A stretch of 64,000 nt of DNA from Rhodobacteraceae bacterium HTCC2083 (GCA_000156115.1 DS995276.1:3284696-3348695), one strand, 5' to 3'. Shown: positions 8,405 through 18,931, counted from the first letter of the stretch. Notes: generated from the letters alone by a model not told the origin. Program-made: numbers and translations.

Positions 8405-9730
8405 CTACCAGCGGCGCTCAAAGCGGCGGCGCAGAATGACGGCGATGGTGTTCATTGTGATCAGGAAGACAAGCAGGATGATAATCCCACCCCACGCACG
8501 CTCATAAAAAGCAGGGTCGGCACGTTTCGCCCATTCATAGATTTGCGCAGGCATGGCCGAGTTTGGATCAAGAAATCCGCTGGCCACGGAATCCGGTGCG
8601 TTGGAGGCGATAAAGCCGATCATCCCGATCAACAGCAGCGGCGCTGTTTCGCCCAAGGCCTGCGCGAGGCCGATGATTGTGCCGGTGAAAATACCTGGTG
8701 CGGCAAGCGGCAACACATGGTGGAACACTGATTGCATTTTAGACGCGCCAACCCCCAGTGCCGCATCGCGAATGCTTGGGGGCACAGATTTCAGAGAAGC
8801 GCGCGTTGAGATGATGATCGTCGGCAAGGTCATCAACGTTAATACCAAACCACCTACAAGAGGTGCCGATTGCGGCAGGTGCACCGAGTTGATGAAAACC
8901 GCGAGGCCCAAGATACCAAAGACAATCGAAGGCACAGCCGCGAGGTTAGAGATGTTTACCTCGATAATGTCTGTGATCCAATTCTTTGGCGCGAATTCTT
9001 CAAGGTAGATCGAAGCGGCAACACCAATCGGCAAGGCCAACGCGAGCACGACCAACATCATAAAGAAACTGCCCAACATCGACACGCCCATGCCAGCGGC
9101 TTCGGGGCGTTGATCAGACGCATCCGCACCTGTGATAAAGCTAAGGTTAAAACGTTTCTCGATCACCTCAGCTGCAAGAAGCGCATCCACCATATCAAGC
9201 TGTGCCGCATTAATGCTTTTGTCGTTCGCAATGCTCTCACGGGTGACGCGATCCTTAAGATAGCCATCAACACGCGCATTGGCGAGGAAAGTGAACTCCA
9301 CAGTCTCACCAATCATATCCGTATTCGCGAGCACATAGTTGCGCAGCTGTGCGGCGGCACTTTTCGACAATAGCGCAGCTTGCTTTTTGCTCTTGAGGTT
9401 CGTCTCGATCCCATACTCTGTCAGCGTTTCTTCCATCGCTTTCTTGAGCAGTGGCGCATAGCCGAAAGTCGACACTTTCTTGATCTTTTCCAGATCGCGC
9501 GTGCCATTCTTGTCGAGCTTTTCCTCGAGTAATGGGACATTCAGCGTCACAAACGTTTGTTGAAACGCACCAAGCCCTTTGCCGAAGATCGTCACCAGCA
9601 ACAAGATAAGCATCGCCAGACCGGCACCAATAGCTGCGATCCCATAGGCACGAAAGCGGGTCTCAGCAGCATTGCGTTTCTTGGTGCGCGCATCGAGGGT
9701 CAAAAGAGAAGTTTTCAAAGGGTTACTCAT
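8405..9730 (-). CDS. pstA: Phosphate ABC transporter permease PstA (long form)
   Basis: Membrane subunit of the phosphate importer, 441 residues, about 150 longer than the enterobacterial form. A first membrane helix lies at about 28-50. A hydrophilic, Lys/Glu-rich segment of roughly 150 residues (the DUF3333-type N-terminal region of alphaproteobacterial PstA) precedes the six-helix permease core from about residue 210. The core holds the cytoplasmic coupling loop [17 protein letters not shown]. Overlaps the pstC stop by 4 bases (ATGA), so translation is coupled. Confidence 0.93.
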   Translation of the reverse strand: MSNPLKTSLLTLDARTKKRNAAETRFRAYGIAAIGAGLAMLILLLVTIFGKGLGAFQQTFVTLNVPLLEEKLDKNGTRDLEKIKKVSTFGYAPLLKKAMEETLTEYGIETNLKSKKQAALLSKSAAAQLRNYVLANTDMIGETVEFTFLANARVDGYLKDRVTRESIANDKSINAAQLDMVDALLAAEVIEKRFNLSFITGADASDQRPEAAGMGVSMLGSFFMMLVVLALALPIGVAASIYLEEFAPKNWITDIIEVNISNLAAVPSIVFGILGLAVFINSVHLPQSAPLVGGLVLTLMTLPTIIISTRASLKSVPPSIRDAALGVGASKMQSVFHHVLPLAAPGIFTGTIIGLAQALGETAPLLLIGMIGFIASNAPDSVASGFLDPNSAMPAQIYEWAKRADPAFYERAWGGIIILLVFLITMNTIAVILRRRFERRW

Positions 9731-10935
9731 TCATATTGCTCGCGGTACGTGCGCACAATGTAGAGCGCAATGACGTTCAAACCCAAAGTCAGCACGAACA
9801 GCGTGAGGCCAAGTGCGAAGGCAACAAGGGTTTCGGGGCTGGCAAAATCACCGTCGCCGGTCAGTTGGCTGACGATGCGGGTGGTGATGGTTGTCATCGC
9901 CTCAAGCGGATCAAGCGAAAACTTCGCAAGCGCCCCTGCCCCAAGCACAACGATCATAGTCTCCCCAATTGCGCGCGATGCAGCGAGCAGAATCGCGCCG
10001 ACAATACCGGGCAAGGCAGCCGGGATCACCACTTGGCGAATAGTTTCCGATTTGGTCGCGCCAAGCCCGAGAGAGCCATCGCGCATCGCTTGCGGCACTG
10101 CGTTGATGATGTCGTCGCTTAGTGAGGATACGAAAGGGATCAACATGATGCCCATAACAAGCCCCGCCGTTAGCACAGCCGTCGCGCCTGTCATCCAGTC
10201 CACGCCCAGCAATCCACCGCTGCCAAAGGTTCTGAGCAGCAATGGACCTACCGTGAGCAGCGCGAATAATCCGTAAACGATTGTTGGAATACCCGCGAGG
10301 ATTTCGAGCAGCGGTTTTGAAACCCCACGTGTTTTTGGGCCAGCGTATTCGCTGAGATAGATCGCCGCAAAAAGGCCAATGGGTACGGACACCAACAAGG
10401 CGACCAAAGAAATATAGATTGTGCCCCAAAGCAGCGGCAGGATCGATAATTCGCTGTCGCCGCGAAAGTTCGGGGCCCATTTGAGGCCAAAGAAAAAGTC
10501 TTTCCAAGAATGCAGCCCGAAGAAATTCCGCGTCTCGAACAACATCGACAGAACGATCCCTATGGTGGTCAAGATCGCGAGCGAGGCAGCTGTTATGAGC
10601 AAGCCAAGAACGACCCGCTCAACCGCGTTGCGGGCGCGCAAATCGGGTGTGATACGGATAAGTGAGAGGACCATCAAAAGCACCGCTATTCCCAGCACAA
10701 CGAACATGCGGGGCTGTGTGCTAACCTGCTCTAAAGGTGGTGTCACAAGCCAAAGAATTAGCAGGAGTAGCGACGGGATTAAAACTGTAAAGCCAACAAA
10801 AATGCCGTAATACTTCGGCAAAGAATGTAGTTTGCGTACATCCCCGCCAGCCACACTCACCGCACGCGCGCGTCCGATGACGACGCCAAGAGCGGATAAA
10901 ACGAGTACTGTGAGAGTGAGCCAAAACGCGGACAT
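9727..10935 (-). CDS. pstC: Phosphate ABC transporter permease PstC (extended N-terminus)
   Basis: Partner permease of PstA, 402 residues against about 300-320 in the short form. Two or three extra membrane helices lie in the first 130 residues. Then come a periplasmic stretch (FFGLHSWKDFFFGLKWAP) and the permease core with the coupling loop MRDGSLGLGATKSETIRQV. A very good GGAGG lies 6 bases before the ATG. It follows pstS by 38 bases. Confidence 0.93.
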   Translation of the reverse strand: MSAFWLTLTVLVLSALGVVIGRARAVSVAGGDVRKLHSLPKYYGIFVGFTVLIPSLLLLILWLVTPPLEQVSTQPRMFVVLGIAVLLMVLSLIRITPDLRARNAVERVVLGLLITAASLAILTTIGIVLSMLFETRNFFGLHSWKDFFFGLKWAPNFRGDSELSILPLLWGTIYISLVALLVSVPIGLFAAIYLSEYAGPKTRGVSKPLLEILAGIPTIVYGLFALLTVGPLLLRTFGSGGLLGVDWMTGATAVLTAGLVMGIMLIPFVSSLSDDIINAVPQAMRDGSLGLGATKSETIRQVVIPAALPGIVGAILLAASRAIGETMIVVLGAGALAKFSLDPLEAMTTITTRIVSQLTGDGDFASPETLVAFALGLTLFVLTLGLNVIALYIVRTYREQYE

Positions 10936-10973
10936 AATGCCTCCAATTGGTAAGTGAAATGGATCGCGATCAG

Positions 10974-12011
10974 CTAATTTGCATCTGCGATGGTTTGCCC
11001 GTTCGCGACGATCTCTTGGGTCGTTTCAAGCTCTGGATCGGCGACAAGGCCGTATTCCGCGAGCGGGCCGTCTTCGCCAGCGATTTCATCCAGAACAAAG
11101 AATTCAGCGAAGTCTTTCAGGCCCGGTATAACCTCAAGATGTGCCTGCTTAAGATACATATAAAGCGGGCGCGACACAGGGTATTCACCGCTTGAAATGC
11201 TCTCAACCGTGGGGATCACTCCCTCCATCGTGGCGACTTGTAGCTTGTCTGTGTTGTTCTCATAAAACGCGAGGCCGAAGATGCCGATGCCGTTTTTGTT
11301 GCTCTCGATCCGTGCCAGCGTCTCTGTGTAATCGCCGTCGATATCAACCGACACACCGTCTGTGCGCAAGGTGATGCAAGCTTTCTCTGCGGCTTTTTCA
11401 TCGCCACCATTCGCATCTTTTAACGCGTCAAGTGCGCCCGTCGCTTCGCAGCCAGCGAGGATCACTTTGTCCTCAAACACTTCGCGCGTGCCATGTTTGG
11501 TGCCAGGGATAAATGCTTTGAGGGGTTGATCCTGTAGATCCGCATTCACGCTGCTCCAGCTCTGGTTGGGGTTATCGACCAGCTTGCCTTCGATAAGGAT
11601 TTGATCGCTCAGCGCCAAAAACCAATCGGCAGCGGTGTAAGCAAATTCGTTGCCGCCTTTCTCAGAGGCAAACACGATGCCGTCGTAGCCAATCCGCAAC
11701 TCGATGATGTCGGTTACGCCGTTGGCTTGGCAGACCTCCAATTCCGACGGTTTGATTTGTCGCGACGCATTCGCAATATCAATCGTATTCTTGCCCACCC
11801 CCTCACAGAACCGCTTTAGCCCCGCCGAGGAGCCGCCAGATTCAACAACAGGTGTCGGATAATCAAAATTCTCGCCAAACGCTTCCGCGACGATCGAAGC
11901 GTAGGGCAAAACCGTGGACGATCCTGCGATCTGAACCTGATCGCGCGCGATTGCGACAGTAGCAGCAGTGCTCAAAGTGAGGGCGGAAAATGTGATCTTT
12001 GCGACGGACAT
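10974..12011 (-). CDS. pstS: Phosphate-binding periplasmic protein PstS
   Basis: Captures phosphate in the periplasm and delivers it to PstCA. 345 residues with a Sec signal peptide over about the first 23 residues, then RDQVQIAGSSTVLPYA, the family phosphate-contact start, and ESGGSSAGLKRFCEG, a second contact loop. The start at 12011 has GGAG 6 bases upstream; a start four codons earlier is possible. A Pho box lies 70 bases upstream, so this gene has its own PhoB-controlled promoter apart from phoR. Confidence 0.95.
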   Translation of the reverse strand: MSVAKITFSALTLSTAATVAIARDQVQIAGSSTVLPYASIVAEAFGENFDYPTPVVESGGSSAGLKRFCEGVGKNTIDIANASRQIKPSELEVCQANGVTDIIELRIGYDGIVFASEKGGNEFAYTAADWFLALSDQILIEGKLVDNPNQSWSSVNADLQDQPLKAFIPGTKHGTREVFEDKVILAGCEATGALDALKDANGGDEKAAEKACITLRTDGVSVDIDGDYTETLARIESNKNGIGIFGLAFYENNTDKLQVATMEGVIPTVESISSGEYPVSRPLYMYLKQAHLEVIPGLKDFAEFFVLDEIAGEDGPLAEYGLVADPELETTQEIVANGQTIADAN

Positions 12012-12080
12012 TTGTGTCTCCATTTGCAATGCGTCGGGTCTGGGTTTGACCCGTCTCACCCTCGCTTTTGCGACACCTAT

Positions 12081-12098
12081 GTAACAGTTTCATGACAC
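12081..12098 (-). promoter_or_regulatory. Pho box (PhoB binding site) before pstS
   Basis: The minus strand reads GTGTCATGAAACTGTTAC, two 7-base direct repeats 11 bases apart that fit the PhoB consensus CTGTCAT-N4-CTGTCAC closely. A third, weaker half site (TGTCGC) follows nearer to pstS. The site lies between the phoR stop (12134) and the pstS start (12011). Confidence 0.8.
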
Positions 12099-12133
12099 GC
12101 AGGCATAAAATCAAATTTGGCTCTGTAAATCCC

Positions 12134-13159
12134 TCACCTCTTCGGAATAATCGCTGTAAATTCAGAACCTTGGGAGATTTTACTCTTGATTTCAAGACGG
12201 CCGCGATGACGGGAAATTATGTGCTTTGCAATAGCAAGCCCGAGACCCGTCCCGCCTTTTTCACGACTGCGATGCCCATCGATTCTGTAGAATCGCTCCG
12301 TCAAACGTGGAAGGTGGATAGGGTCGATACCCGCGCCTGTATCGCAGACCGACATACGAATAGCGGGAACGCGCAGGCGCGCATCGCACGCTACATTTTT
12401 GGTTGTGACGGTGATCGGAGCCCCCGCTTGACCATATTTGACTGCGTTTTCAATAAGATTGCTGAAAACTTGGTGAAGCTGATCCGCATCCGCTTGGACA
12501 GCATGATCATGCGCATTCAATTGAGATATGATTTCAACGTCTTGCGCCTTGTAACTTTCAATTACGGTTGCGAGCAGATCGTGCAAATAAACAGTGTCGC
12601 TGGGCCGCTGGCGTTCTTGCGCCTCGATACGGCTGAGCGATAGCAAATCCGATACCAAACGATCCATCCGCGCGCTTTGCCTAGCCATCATGCCGAGAAA
12701 CCGATCAAGCGCTTCTTCGTCTTTCTTCGCAGAGCCTTGTAGCGTTTCAATAAAGCCGCTGATTGCCGTTAAAGGAGTGCGCAATTCATGACTAACGTTG
12801 GCTACAAAATCGCGATGGAGTTGGGTATTTTTGCCTTCATCGGTAAGGTCTTTTAGTGTGATCAAGACCCCTCTCAGACCCTTATCAATATAGGCACAGC
12901 GCAAATCAAAAACCGTATCGGTGCAGTTCTCGGTATGATGAATACGCGCGGTTTGAATCTTATGATATTCCAAACAGGCATGGATCGCTTCAATCGCCGC
13001 TGGTTGTCTTAATGCGGCACTATAGATAAGGCCCTCAACATTCAGATTATAAACAGAAATAGCTAAATCATTTGCAGCAATAATTCGCGTGTCGTCTGCC
13101 ACGAAAAGCGCAGGTATTCCAAGCGCATCTATCCAAGCTTTGATCTGGGCTTGATCCAT
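12134..13159 (-). CDS. phoR: Phosphate regulon sensor histidine kinase PhoR (no membrane segment)
   Basis: Sensor kinase for PhoB, 341 residues. A PAS-like domain (about 8-110) is followed by the H-box FVANVSHELRTPLTAISGF with His124. The ATPase domain contains NLIENAVKYG, DTGAGI and GGTGLGLAIAKH. No hydrophobic stretch long enough for a membrane helix is present. A longer start is excluded by an in-frame TGA 9 bases before the ATG. The enterobacterial protein has an N-terminal membrane anchor, so this one is probably cytosolic or held by partners. It is transcribed toward pstS. Confidence 0.9.
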   Translation of the reverse strand: MDQAQIKAWIDALGIPALFVADDTRIIAANDLAISVYNLNVEGLIYSAALRQPAAIEAIHACLEYHKIQTARIHHTENCTDTVFDLRCAYIDKGLRGVLITLKDLTDEGKNTQLHRDFVANVSHELRTPLTAISGFIETLQGSAKKDEEALDRFLGMMARQSARMDRLVSDLLSLSRIEAQERQRPSDTVYLHDLLATVIESYKAQDVEIISQLNAHDHAVQADADQLHQVFSNLIENAVKYGQAGAPITVTTKNVACDARLRVPAIRMSVCDTGAGIDPIHLPRLTERFYRIDGHRSREKGGTGLGLAIAKHIISRHRGRLEIKSKISQGSEFTAIIPKR

Positions 13160-13217
13160 TCTGCTAAATCAACGCGCAGCTGCAGTAGATCTGTTCCGCC
13201 ATACATAAACGCATAGC

Positions 13218-13739
13218 CTAGATCGCTCTCAGAGCATCTCGAAAGTGGCGCATGTTATCTTGGTAATGCAGCGCCGACGCTTTGAGGCCTTGAATCGCAG
13301 CCGCATCGAGCTGGCGCACCACTTTGCCTGGGGCCCCCATCACGAGCGACCCATCAGGGATCACCTTGCCTTCGGTGATCAAAGCACCTGCGCCGATCAG
13401 GCAATTGTCGCCAATAACCGCGCCGTTCAACACGGTTGCCCCCATACCAATCAAGGAATTCTGACCAATCGTGCACCCATGCAACATGACTTTGTGTCCA
13501 ATCGTGCAGCCAGCGCCAATCATTAAAGGATAACCCCGATCTATGTGCATGACCGTGTTCTCTTGCACATTTGCGCCCGCGCCGATGTGAATAATCTCGT
13601 GATCCGCACGAATGGTTGCCCCAAACCAGACAGAGCTACCTTGCTCCATCACCACCTGCCCGATGACATTGGCATCGTCGGCAATCCATGTGTCGGCGTG
13701 TATGGATGGTGCGTGCTCACCAAGTGCGTAAAGAGTCAT
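13218..13739 (-). CDS. Gamma-carbonic anhydrase family protein
   Basis: Left-handed beta-helix (hexapeptide repeat) protein of 173 residues. Metal-ligand His residues lie in the expected places: [21 protein letters not shown] and GHKVMLHG. The fold suggests a trimer with zinc or iron at subunit interfaces. Members of this group (YrdA/PaaY-like) include active carbonic anhydrases and proteins of unknown activity, so the reaction is not settled. The ATG overlaps the gmk stop by 4 bases. Confidence 0.88.
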   Translation of the reverse strand: MTLYALGEHAPSIHADTWIADDANVIGQVVMEQGSSVWFGATIRADHEIIHIGAGANVQENTVMHIDRGYPLMIGAGCTIGHKVMLHGCTIGQNSLIGMGATVLNGAVIGDNCLIGAGALITEGKVIPDGSLVMGAPGKVVRQLDAAAIQGLKASALHYQDNMRHFRDALRAI

Positions 13740-14380
13740 GATATATCCTCAAATTGGCTTTGCAGCGCACGCACATGTTCTGTGAGATCGGGCTGCTGAG
13801 AGCGGCGCAAACGTGTGGCGGTGATGATGTTTTTCAACTGTTCTTCGGTCTGATCGAGATCATCGTTGATCAAAACGAAATCATAGCCGTCCCAATGTGA
13901 AATTTCGTCCCAGCTTTTCGACATGCGGCGTTCAATCACGTCGTCACTGTCTTTGGCGCGGCTGACCAAGCGGCGGTGCAATTCAGTGATTGAGGGCGGC
14001 AGCAGGAAGATCGAAAGCGTGTTTTGCCCAAGCGCAGAGTTACGAATTTGCTGTGCGCCTTGCCAGTCAATATCAAAGAGCACGTCTTGGCCAGCATTGA
14101 TCGCCGCCTCGACAGGGCCTTTGGGAGAACCGTAGAAATTGCCGAACACATGCGCGTGTTCCAGCATCTCGCCGTCTATGACTGCTGCTTTAAACGCGGC
14201 TTCATCGGTGAAATGATAATCTTGCCCATCAACTTCGCCCTCGCGCGGCGCGCGGGTTGTGGCGGAGACGGAAAAACGCACGCGGCCATCCCATCTGCGC
14301 AATCGCCCGGCGAGCGTTGATTTGCCCGCACCAGAAGGCGAAGACAGAATGATCAAAAGGCCCCGACGTTTTATACCCAT
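13736..14380 (-). CDS. gmk: Guanylate kinase
   Basis: Phosphorylates GMP to GDP in the cytoplasm. 214 residues with the P-loop [10 protein letters not shown] at 13-22, the GMP-binding [13 protein letters not shown] and YGSPKGPVE, and the lid and base region [10 protein letters not shown]. The ATG at 14380 has GGAG (within the yicC end) 9 bases upstream; a GTG 6 bases earlier is too close to it. It follows yicC directly, the common yicC-gmk pair. Confidence 0.96.
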   Translation of the reverse strand: MGIKRRGLLIILSSPSGAGKSTLAGRLRRWDGRVRFSVSATTRAPREGEVDGQDYHFTDEAAFKAAVIDGEMLEHAHVFGNFYGSPKGPVEAAINAGQDVLFDIDWQGAQQIRNSALGQNTLSIFLLPPSITELHRRLVSRAKDSDDVIERRMSKSWDEISHWDGYDFVLINDDLDQTEEQLKNIITATRLRRSQQPDLTEHVRALQSQFEDIS

Positions 14381-14386
14381 CTTCAC

Positions 14387-15277
14387 TTACTCCACATTCT
14401 GAACTTGTTCGCGCATTTGATCGATCAGCACTTTCAACGCCAGTCCAATTTCCGTGAGCTTAGCATTTTGCGCCTTTGAGCAAAGTGTATTGGCTTCGCG
14501 GTTAAACTCTTGGCAGAGAAAGTCCAATTTGCGTCCCGATGGAACTCCGCTGGACACAAGATCGCGTGCCGCAGCAATATGAGCGTGCAGGCGGTCAATC
14601 TCTTCGGTGACGTCTGATTTCACTGCAAGCACTGCTATCTCTTGTGCCAAACGCGCTTCATCCATCTCGGCGCGACTGTCCATCACACGCGCGATAGCGG
14701 CCTCGAAATTGCGGCGCATGTCATCAGCGCGATCTGCCAGTAGCGCTTGCGCGTCTTTGGTGAGGGTTTCAACCTCATCCAATTGGCGGCTTAGGACGCC
14801 ATGTAAGGATGCGCCTTCAGCGATGCGCATCTCATTGAAGCTGCTTAACAGAGGCGCAATGTCAGACCGTAAGGCATCTAGCAGCTCGACGCTCGCATCG
14901 CGGTTCTGTGGAACATCCATAACGCCGCGAAAACTCATCACATCGCTCGCGCTTGCCGGGGTCAAGTTCACACCCGTTGCCCCTGCCCGTTCTTCTATTT
15001 GCGCAATTGCATCCAGCACACGATTCAGCGCGTCGGGATTGATTTCAACTGGATTTTCCCCAGCCTCGCGCGCAATGCGCAGGTTCAATGACACAGAGCC
15101 GCGTGTGACGATCGTGCCCACATGCTTGCGCAGATCCGCCTCAAGCACCGCCAGCCAATCTGGCATGCGAAAGCGTAGATCAAAGCCCTTGCCGTTGACG
15201 GATCGCAACTCCCAGTTCCAAGTGAAGCCATCAGCACTGCCTGAGCGCGCGGCGAATCCTGTCATCGAGGTCAGCAT
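14387..15277 (-). CDS. yicC: YicC family endoribonuclease-like protein
   Basis: 296 residues. The N-terminus MLTSMTGFAARSG and the C-terminal GRKLDFLCQEFNREANTL are family hallmarks. E. coli YicC is an endoribonuclease involved in small-RNA turnover; that activity here is by family. The start at 15277 has AAGGGA 7 bases upstream. Located just before gmk, as in many bacteria. Confidence 0.92.
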   Translation of the reverse strand: MLTSMTGFAARSGSADGFTWNWELRSVNGKGFDLRFRMPDWLAVLEADLRKHVGTIVTRGSVSLNLRIAREAGENPVEINPDALNRVLDAIAQIEERAGATGVNLTPASASDVMSFRGVMDVPQNRDASVELLDALRSDIAPLLSSFNEMRIAEGASLHGVLSRQLDEVETLTKDAQALLADRADDMRRNFEAAIARVMDSRAEMDEARLAQEIAVLAVKSDVTEEIDRLHAHIAAARDLVSSGVPSGRKLDFLCQEFNREANTLCSKAQNAKLTEIGLALKVLIDQMREQVQNVE

Positions 15278-15538
15278 AGGACGGTCCCTTATCATTGCAT
15301 CAATCAAGTCATAGTCCCCTATGCCAATTGCACCCCTAACACGCAAGTTTTGCGCTGCGTTTATCGACCCTCCAGCGCTGCGTGCGTTAACCACAACTAT
15401 AGAATTCGTTAAACTTTGTGCCATAGTCGAGCTATTAACGTAATCGTAACTTCCATTGAGATATCTTTAACCAAAGGCGACGCTGCCTCGCGAGAAGCTG
15501 TGGCGACGATCCTTTGACCCAAAAAAGCAGGCCGCATA

Positions 15539-16285
15539 ATGATTGATAGCCCCACGCTTCCACTACGATCCACTCAGGACAATGTCGTGCATCTGGACAA
15601 CGGAAGTTGGGCGCAAGGAAACGATGACTTCCCAGCCTGCGCTGAGTTGTTGCAATACTGGCAAGAGCTGCGCGGCACACGTCAGATGCCTGCGCGCAGC
15701 GAGTTTGATCCGCGTGGGATCGAAACGTCTTTAGCCTCCATATTTGTGGCCGAGAAGGTTGCGCCAAGCGTTGCGCGTATTCGCCTTGCGGGATCTATTT
15801 TAAATAACACGCTTGGCATGGATGTTCGTGGTATGCCGCTCACGGCCCTGTTCGAGCCGACAGTGCGTGACAGCATTGCAGAGGCCACGCGTGATTTATT
15901 CGCAAGCCCCGCAATTGTGGTTCTTGAATTGAATGCACGCTGCGGATTTTCCCGCAGACCAGTGCGTGCGCGTCTATTGCTTTTGCCGATGAGCGATACG
16001 GATGGCAACATCGCTCGCATCGTCGGATGTTTAGATATCAAAGGTGGCATCGGAAAATCGCCACTACGGTTCAAAGTCTCATCGATCCGCCGCACAGATG
16101 TCACAGGTGACGCTCCGCAACCAACGCAGGTTGAACCAACCTATTCGACTGCGATGCAACGTAAACAGCTGACCGAGACCTATTCGTTCGCGGAAAATAC
16201 GCCCATTTTCAAATCAAAACGTCAGAGTGAAAAGCCACCTGAGGTGTCGCGTGGTGGTTTGCGGCTGGTTGTCTCGAACGAATGA
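15539..16285 (+). CDS. PAS domain-containing protein (PAS_5 family)
   Basis: 248 residues with a single PAS-like domain over about residues 25-170, followed by a low-complexity, probably disordered tail. The opening ACAELLQYWQELRGTRQMPAR is typical of the PAS_5 (formerly DUF1457) family common in Rhodobacterales and other alphaproteobacteria. No output domain is present, so it may act through a partner; the function is unknown. The 260-base upstream region, shared with divergent yicC, contains TTAACGTAATCGTAA, a loose resemblance to a CtrA site. It is closed by a good terminator. Confidence 0.82.
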   Translation: MIDSPTLPLRSTQDNVVHLDNGSWAQGNDDFPACAELLQYWQELRGTRQMPARSEFDPRGIETSLASIFVAEKVAPSVARIRLAGSILNNTLGMDVRGMPLTALFEPTVRDSIAEATRDLFASPAIVVLELNARCGFSRRPVRARLLLLPMSDTDGNIARIVGCLDIKGGIGKSPLRFKVSSIRRTDVTGDAPQPTQVEPTYSTAMQRKQLTETYSFAENTPIFKSKRQSEKPPEVSRGGLRLVVSNE

Positions 16286-16310
16286 GCGATCGCGCTTAGG
16301 TAAACACAAA

Positions 16311-16336
16311 CGCCCCGCAGATACGGGGCGTTTTTT
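16311..16336 (+). terminator. Terminator after the PAS_5 gene
   Basis: CGCCCCG (16311-16317) pairs with CGGGGCG (16324-16330), 6-base loop, followed by six T. It lies between convergent genes and could also slow minus-strand transcripts from the DAHP synthase gene, though that side has only a GTTTGTGTTT tract. Confidence 0.85.
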
Positions 16337-16352
16337 CGATAATAACTCGCGT

Positions 16353-17720
16353 TTAAACAGCTTTCGCTTGAACCGCGCTGCGACGAGCTGACAGCTCTTC
16401 TGCAACAAGGAAGGCCAGTTCCAAAGACTGGCTCGCGTTGAGCCGCGGATCGCAGGCTGTGTGATAACGATCAGATAGATCCTCATCACTGACCGCACGA
16501 ACACCGCCTGTGCATTCTGTCACGTCTTGGCCTGTCATCTCAAAGTGAACACCGCCGGGCACTGTTCCCTCAGCGGCGTGCACCCCAAAGAAATCACGCA
16601 CTTCGCGCAGCACACTCTCAAACGGGCGCGTTTTATAGCCGGAGGCGGATTTGATCGTGTTGCCATGCATCGGATCACAGGTCCAAAGAACTTCGGCGCC
16701 TTCTTCGCGCACGGCTTTCACCAAACGGGGAAGATGTTCACCAACATTGCCCGCGCCAAAGCGCGCGATCAGCGTCAAGCGGCCCTGCTCGTTCTCAGGG
16801 TTGAGTTTGTTCATCAGAACTTTGAGATCATCCGCCTTGGTTGTTGGACCACACTTCAAACCAATCGGGTTTTGCACGCCACGCGCAAATTCAACATGCG
16901 CACCGTCAGGCTGACGGGTGCGATCGCCGATCCAGATCATATGACCCGAACCTGCAAGCCATTTGCCGGACGTGCTATCAAGACGGCATAGCGCCTCTTC
17001 ATACTCTAGCAGCAGTGATTCATGGGATGTGTAGAAATCCACGGTCTGCAAATTTGGCTCTTGCGTGCTATCAAGCCCAGCTGCGCGCATGAAATCTAGC
17101 GTGTCACCAATGCGGTTCGCCATTTCACGGTACTCGGCGGCTTGTTCACCATCGGTGAAGCCAAGCGTCCAAGCATGCACCTGATGAACATCGGCGTAGC
17201 CACCTGTCGAAAACGCACGCAACAGGTTCAGCGTTGCGGCGGCCTGTGTGTAGGCTTGCAGCATTTTCTTCGGGTCAGGAATACGTGCTTCGGGGGTGAA
17301 GGCCAGCTCGTTAATAATGTCGCCGCGGTAGCTTGGCAGCTCCACGCCATCAATCGTCTCTGTGTTGGCGGAACGTGGCTTGGCGAATTGACCCGCCATG
17401 CGACCAACTTTGACCACAGGAACTTTCGCACCGTATGTAAGGACCATCGCCATTTGCAGCATTACTTTGAAAGTGTCGCGAATGCCGTCCGCGCTGAACT
17501 GCTCAAAGCTTTCTGCGCAATCACCGCCTTGCAGTAAGAACGCTTCACCGCGCGCGGCGGCGCCAAGTTGGGATTTGAGTTTGCGCACTTCGCCAGCAAA
17601 AACCAGTGGTGGATAAGCAGCGAGGGAACCTTCAACAGAGGCCAGTGCCGCTGCATCCGTATACTCCGGCATTTGGACCCGTGGCTTATTACGCCAGTCC
17701 GTTTTTTGCCATTCGCTCAT
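16353..17720 (-). CDS. aroG: 3-deoxy-7-phosphoheptulonate synthase, class II
   Basis: First enzyme of the shikimate pathway, joining phosphoenolpyruvate and erythrose-4-phosphate. 455 residues of the plant-like class II (AroA-II) type: [41 protein letters not shown] and [18 protein letters not shown] are all present. The start [13 protein letters not shown] at 17720 has AGGAG 7 bases upstream; longer frames read into the divergent promoter region. The gene stands alone, facing the PAS_5 gene end. Confidence 0.95.
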   Translation of the reverse strand: MSEWQKTDWRNKPRVQMPEYTDAAALASVEGSLAAYPPLVFAGEVRKLKSQLGAAARGEAFLLQGGDCAESFEQFSADGIRDTFKVMLQMAMVLTYGAKVPVVKVGRMAGQFAKPRSANTETIDGVELPSYRGDIINELAFTPEARIPDPKKMLQAYTQAAATLNLLRAFSTGGYADVHQVHAWTLGFTDGEQAAEYREMANRIGDTLDFMRAAGLDSTQEPNLQTVDFYTSHESLLLEYEEALCRLDSTSGKWLAGSGHMIWIGDRTRQPDGAHVEFARGVQNPIGLKCGPTTKADDLKVLMNKLNPENEQGRLTLIARFGAGNVGEHLPRLVKAVREEGAEVLWTCDPMHGNTIKSASGYKTRPFESVLREVRDFFGVHAAEGTVPGGVHFEMTGQDVTECTGGVRAVSDEDLSDRYHTACDPRLNASQSLELAFLVAEELSARRSAVQAKAV

Positions 17721-17923
17721 CTGTCTTCTCCTGAGAAATAATACATCCAAAAACGATGTATAGGACGCTGTTAGCGCTAAGGCTAGTGGCATTCCGCAAA
17801 GGTGTTCTTGACGTTGTCGATATGATGCGCTCAAGGTTAATGAGGCCTGCAATTTGTGAATCAGTTTCATTGGGGTATGCCTTCGACATACACGCGCTGA
17901 GGCGCGATCCAGGATAAACCGAA

Positions 17924-18928
17924 ATGACAGAAGACAACGTCAAGATAAACGTGGAGACAGAAACCAGCAAACCCCGTCGCTTTGTGTTTGTGCTATTGAA
18001 CGAATTCACGTTGCTGTGCTTTTCGGCGGCACTAGAAAGCTTGCGCATTGCGAACCGTCTCGCGGGTAAAGAGCTGTATTCATGGACGCTTGTTGGCGAA
18101 GGCGGCGAAACCGTCTCTTGTTCAGCTGGGACAGAGTTCAAACTCGACACGAATCTGGGCGAATTGCAGCGTGATGACACTGTGCTTTTGTGCGGTGGTA
18201 TGAACATTCAGTTTGCGACCACCAAGAAGCTGCTGAATTGGCTACGTCGCGAAGCGCGTCGAGGCTTGGTGATTGGCGGGCTTTGCACAGCATCCTATAG
18301 CTTGGCGAAAGCCGGAATGCTTGATGGCAAACGCGCCACGATCCACTGGGAAAATCAGGACAGTTTTCTGGAAGAGTTTGATGAGGTCGAGTTGACGAAA
18401 TCGGTGTTCGTGGTCGACGGCAACCGTTTGACCACTGCGGGTGGCACCTCTTCTATTGATTTGATGTTGAAATTGATCGCGGACGAGCATGGTGGAGAAT
18501 TGGCCAATGCAGTCGCAGATCAGCTGATCTATTCCTCTATCCGGACGGATCAGGACACACAGCGCTTGTCTGTGCCGACGCGCATTGGAGTGCGCCATCC
18601 AAAGCTCAGCGCCGTGATCCAGATGATGGAAAGCAACATTGAAGAGCCGATAAGCCCGTCGATCTTAGCCAAAGACGTGGGCATGTCGACGCGTCAGCTG
18701 GAACGTTTGTTCCGCCGGTATCTAAACCGCTCTCCCAAGCGTTATTATATGGAGTTACGTCTGCAAAAAGCGCGCAACTTGCTTATGCAGACGGATATGA
18801 GCGTGATCAATGTGGCGTTGGCCTGCGGGTTTGCGTCGCCTTCGCATTTCTCAAAGTGCTATCGTGCCCATTATGATACGACTCCTTACCGCGAGCGTGG
18901 ATCGCAAGCCGCGAGGCTGTCGATTTAA
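17924..18928 (+). CDS. GlxA-family transcriptional regulator (amidotransferase-like plus AraC)
   Basis: 334 residues. A DJ-1/class I amidotransferase-like domain spans about 18-200, with the nucleophile-elbow-like [18 protein letters not shown]-terminal AraC domain follows with two helix-turn-helix units ([20 protein letters not shown] and [20 protein letters not shown]). Relatives such as GbdR control glycine-betaine and choline breakdown, but no such genes lie nearby, so the target is open. AGGA lies 9 bases before the ATG. Divergent from the DAHP synthase gene. Confidence 0.85.
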   Translation: MTEDNVKINVETETSKPRRFVFVLLNEFTLLCFSAALESLRIANRLAGKELYSWTLVGEGGETVSCSAGTEFKLDTNLGELQRDDTVLLCGGMNIQFATTKKLLNWLRREARRGLVIGGLCTASYSLAKAGMLDGKRATIHWENQDSFLEEFDEVELTKSVFVVDGNRLTTAGGTSSIDLMLKLIADEHGGELANAVADQLIYSSIRTDQDTQRLSVPTRIGVRHPKLSAVIQMMESNIEEPISPSILAKDVGMSTRQLERLFRRYLNRSPKRYYMELRLQKARNLLMQTDMSVINVALACGFASPSHFSKCYRAHYDTTPYRERGSQAARLSI

Positions 18929-18931
18929 GCA

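Noticed and set aside
14607-15314. 235-codon plus-strand frame opposite yicC
   Set aside because: Serine-rich antisense shadow of yicC with no family similarity.
15445-15480. Possible CtrA sites upstream of the PAS_5 gene
   Set aside because: Only one TTAA half site is exact and the spacing partner is GTAA; too weak to list as a feature.
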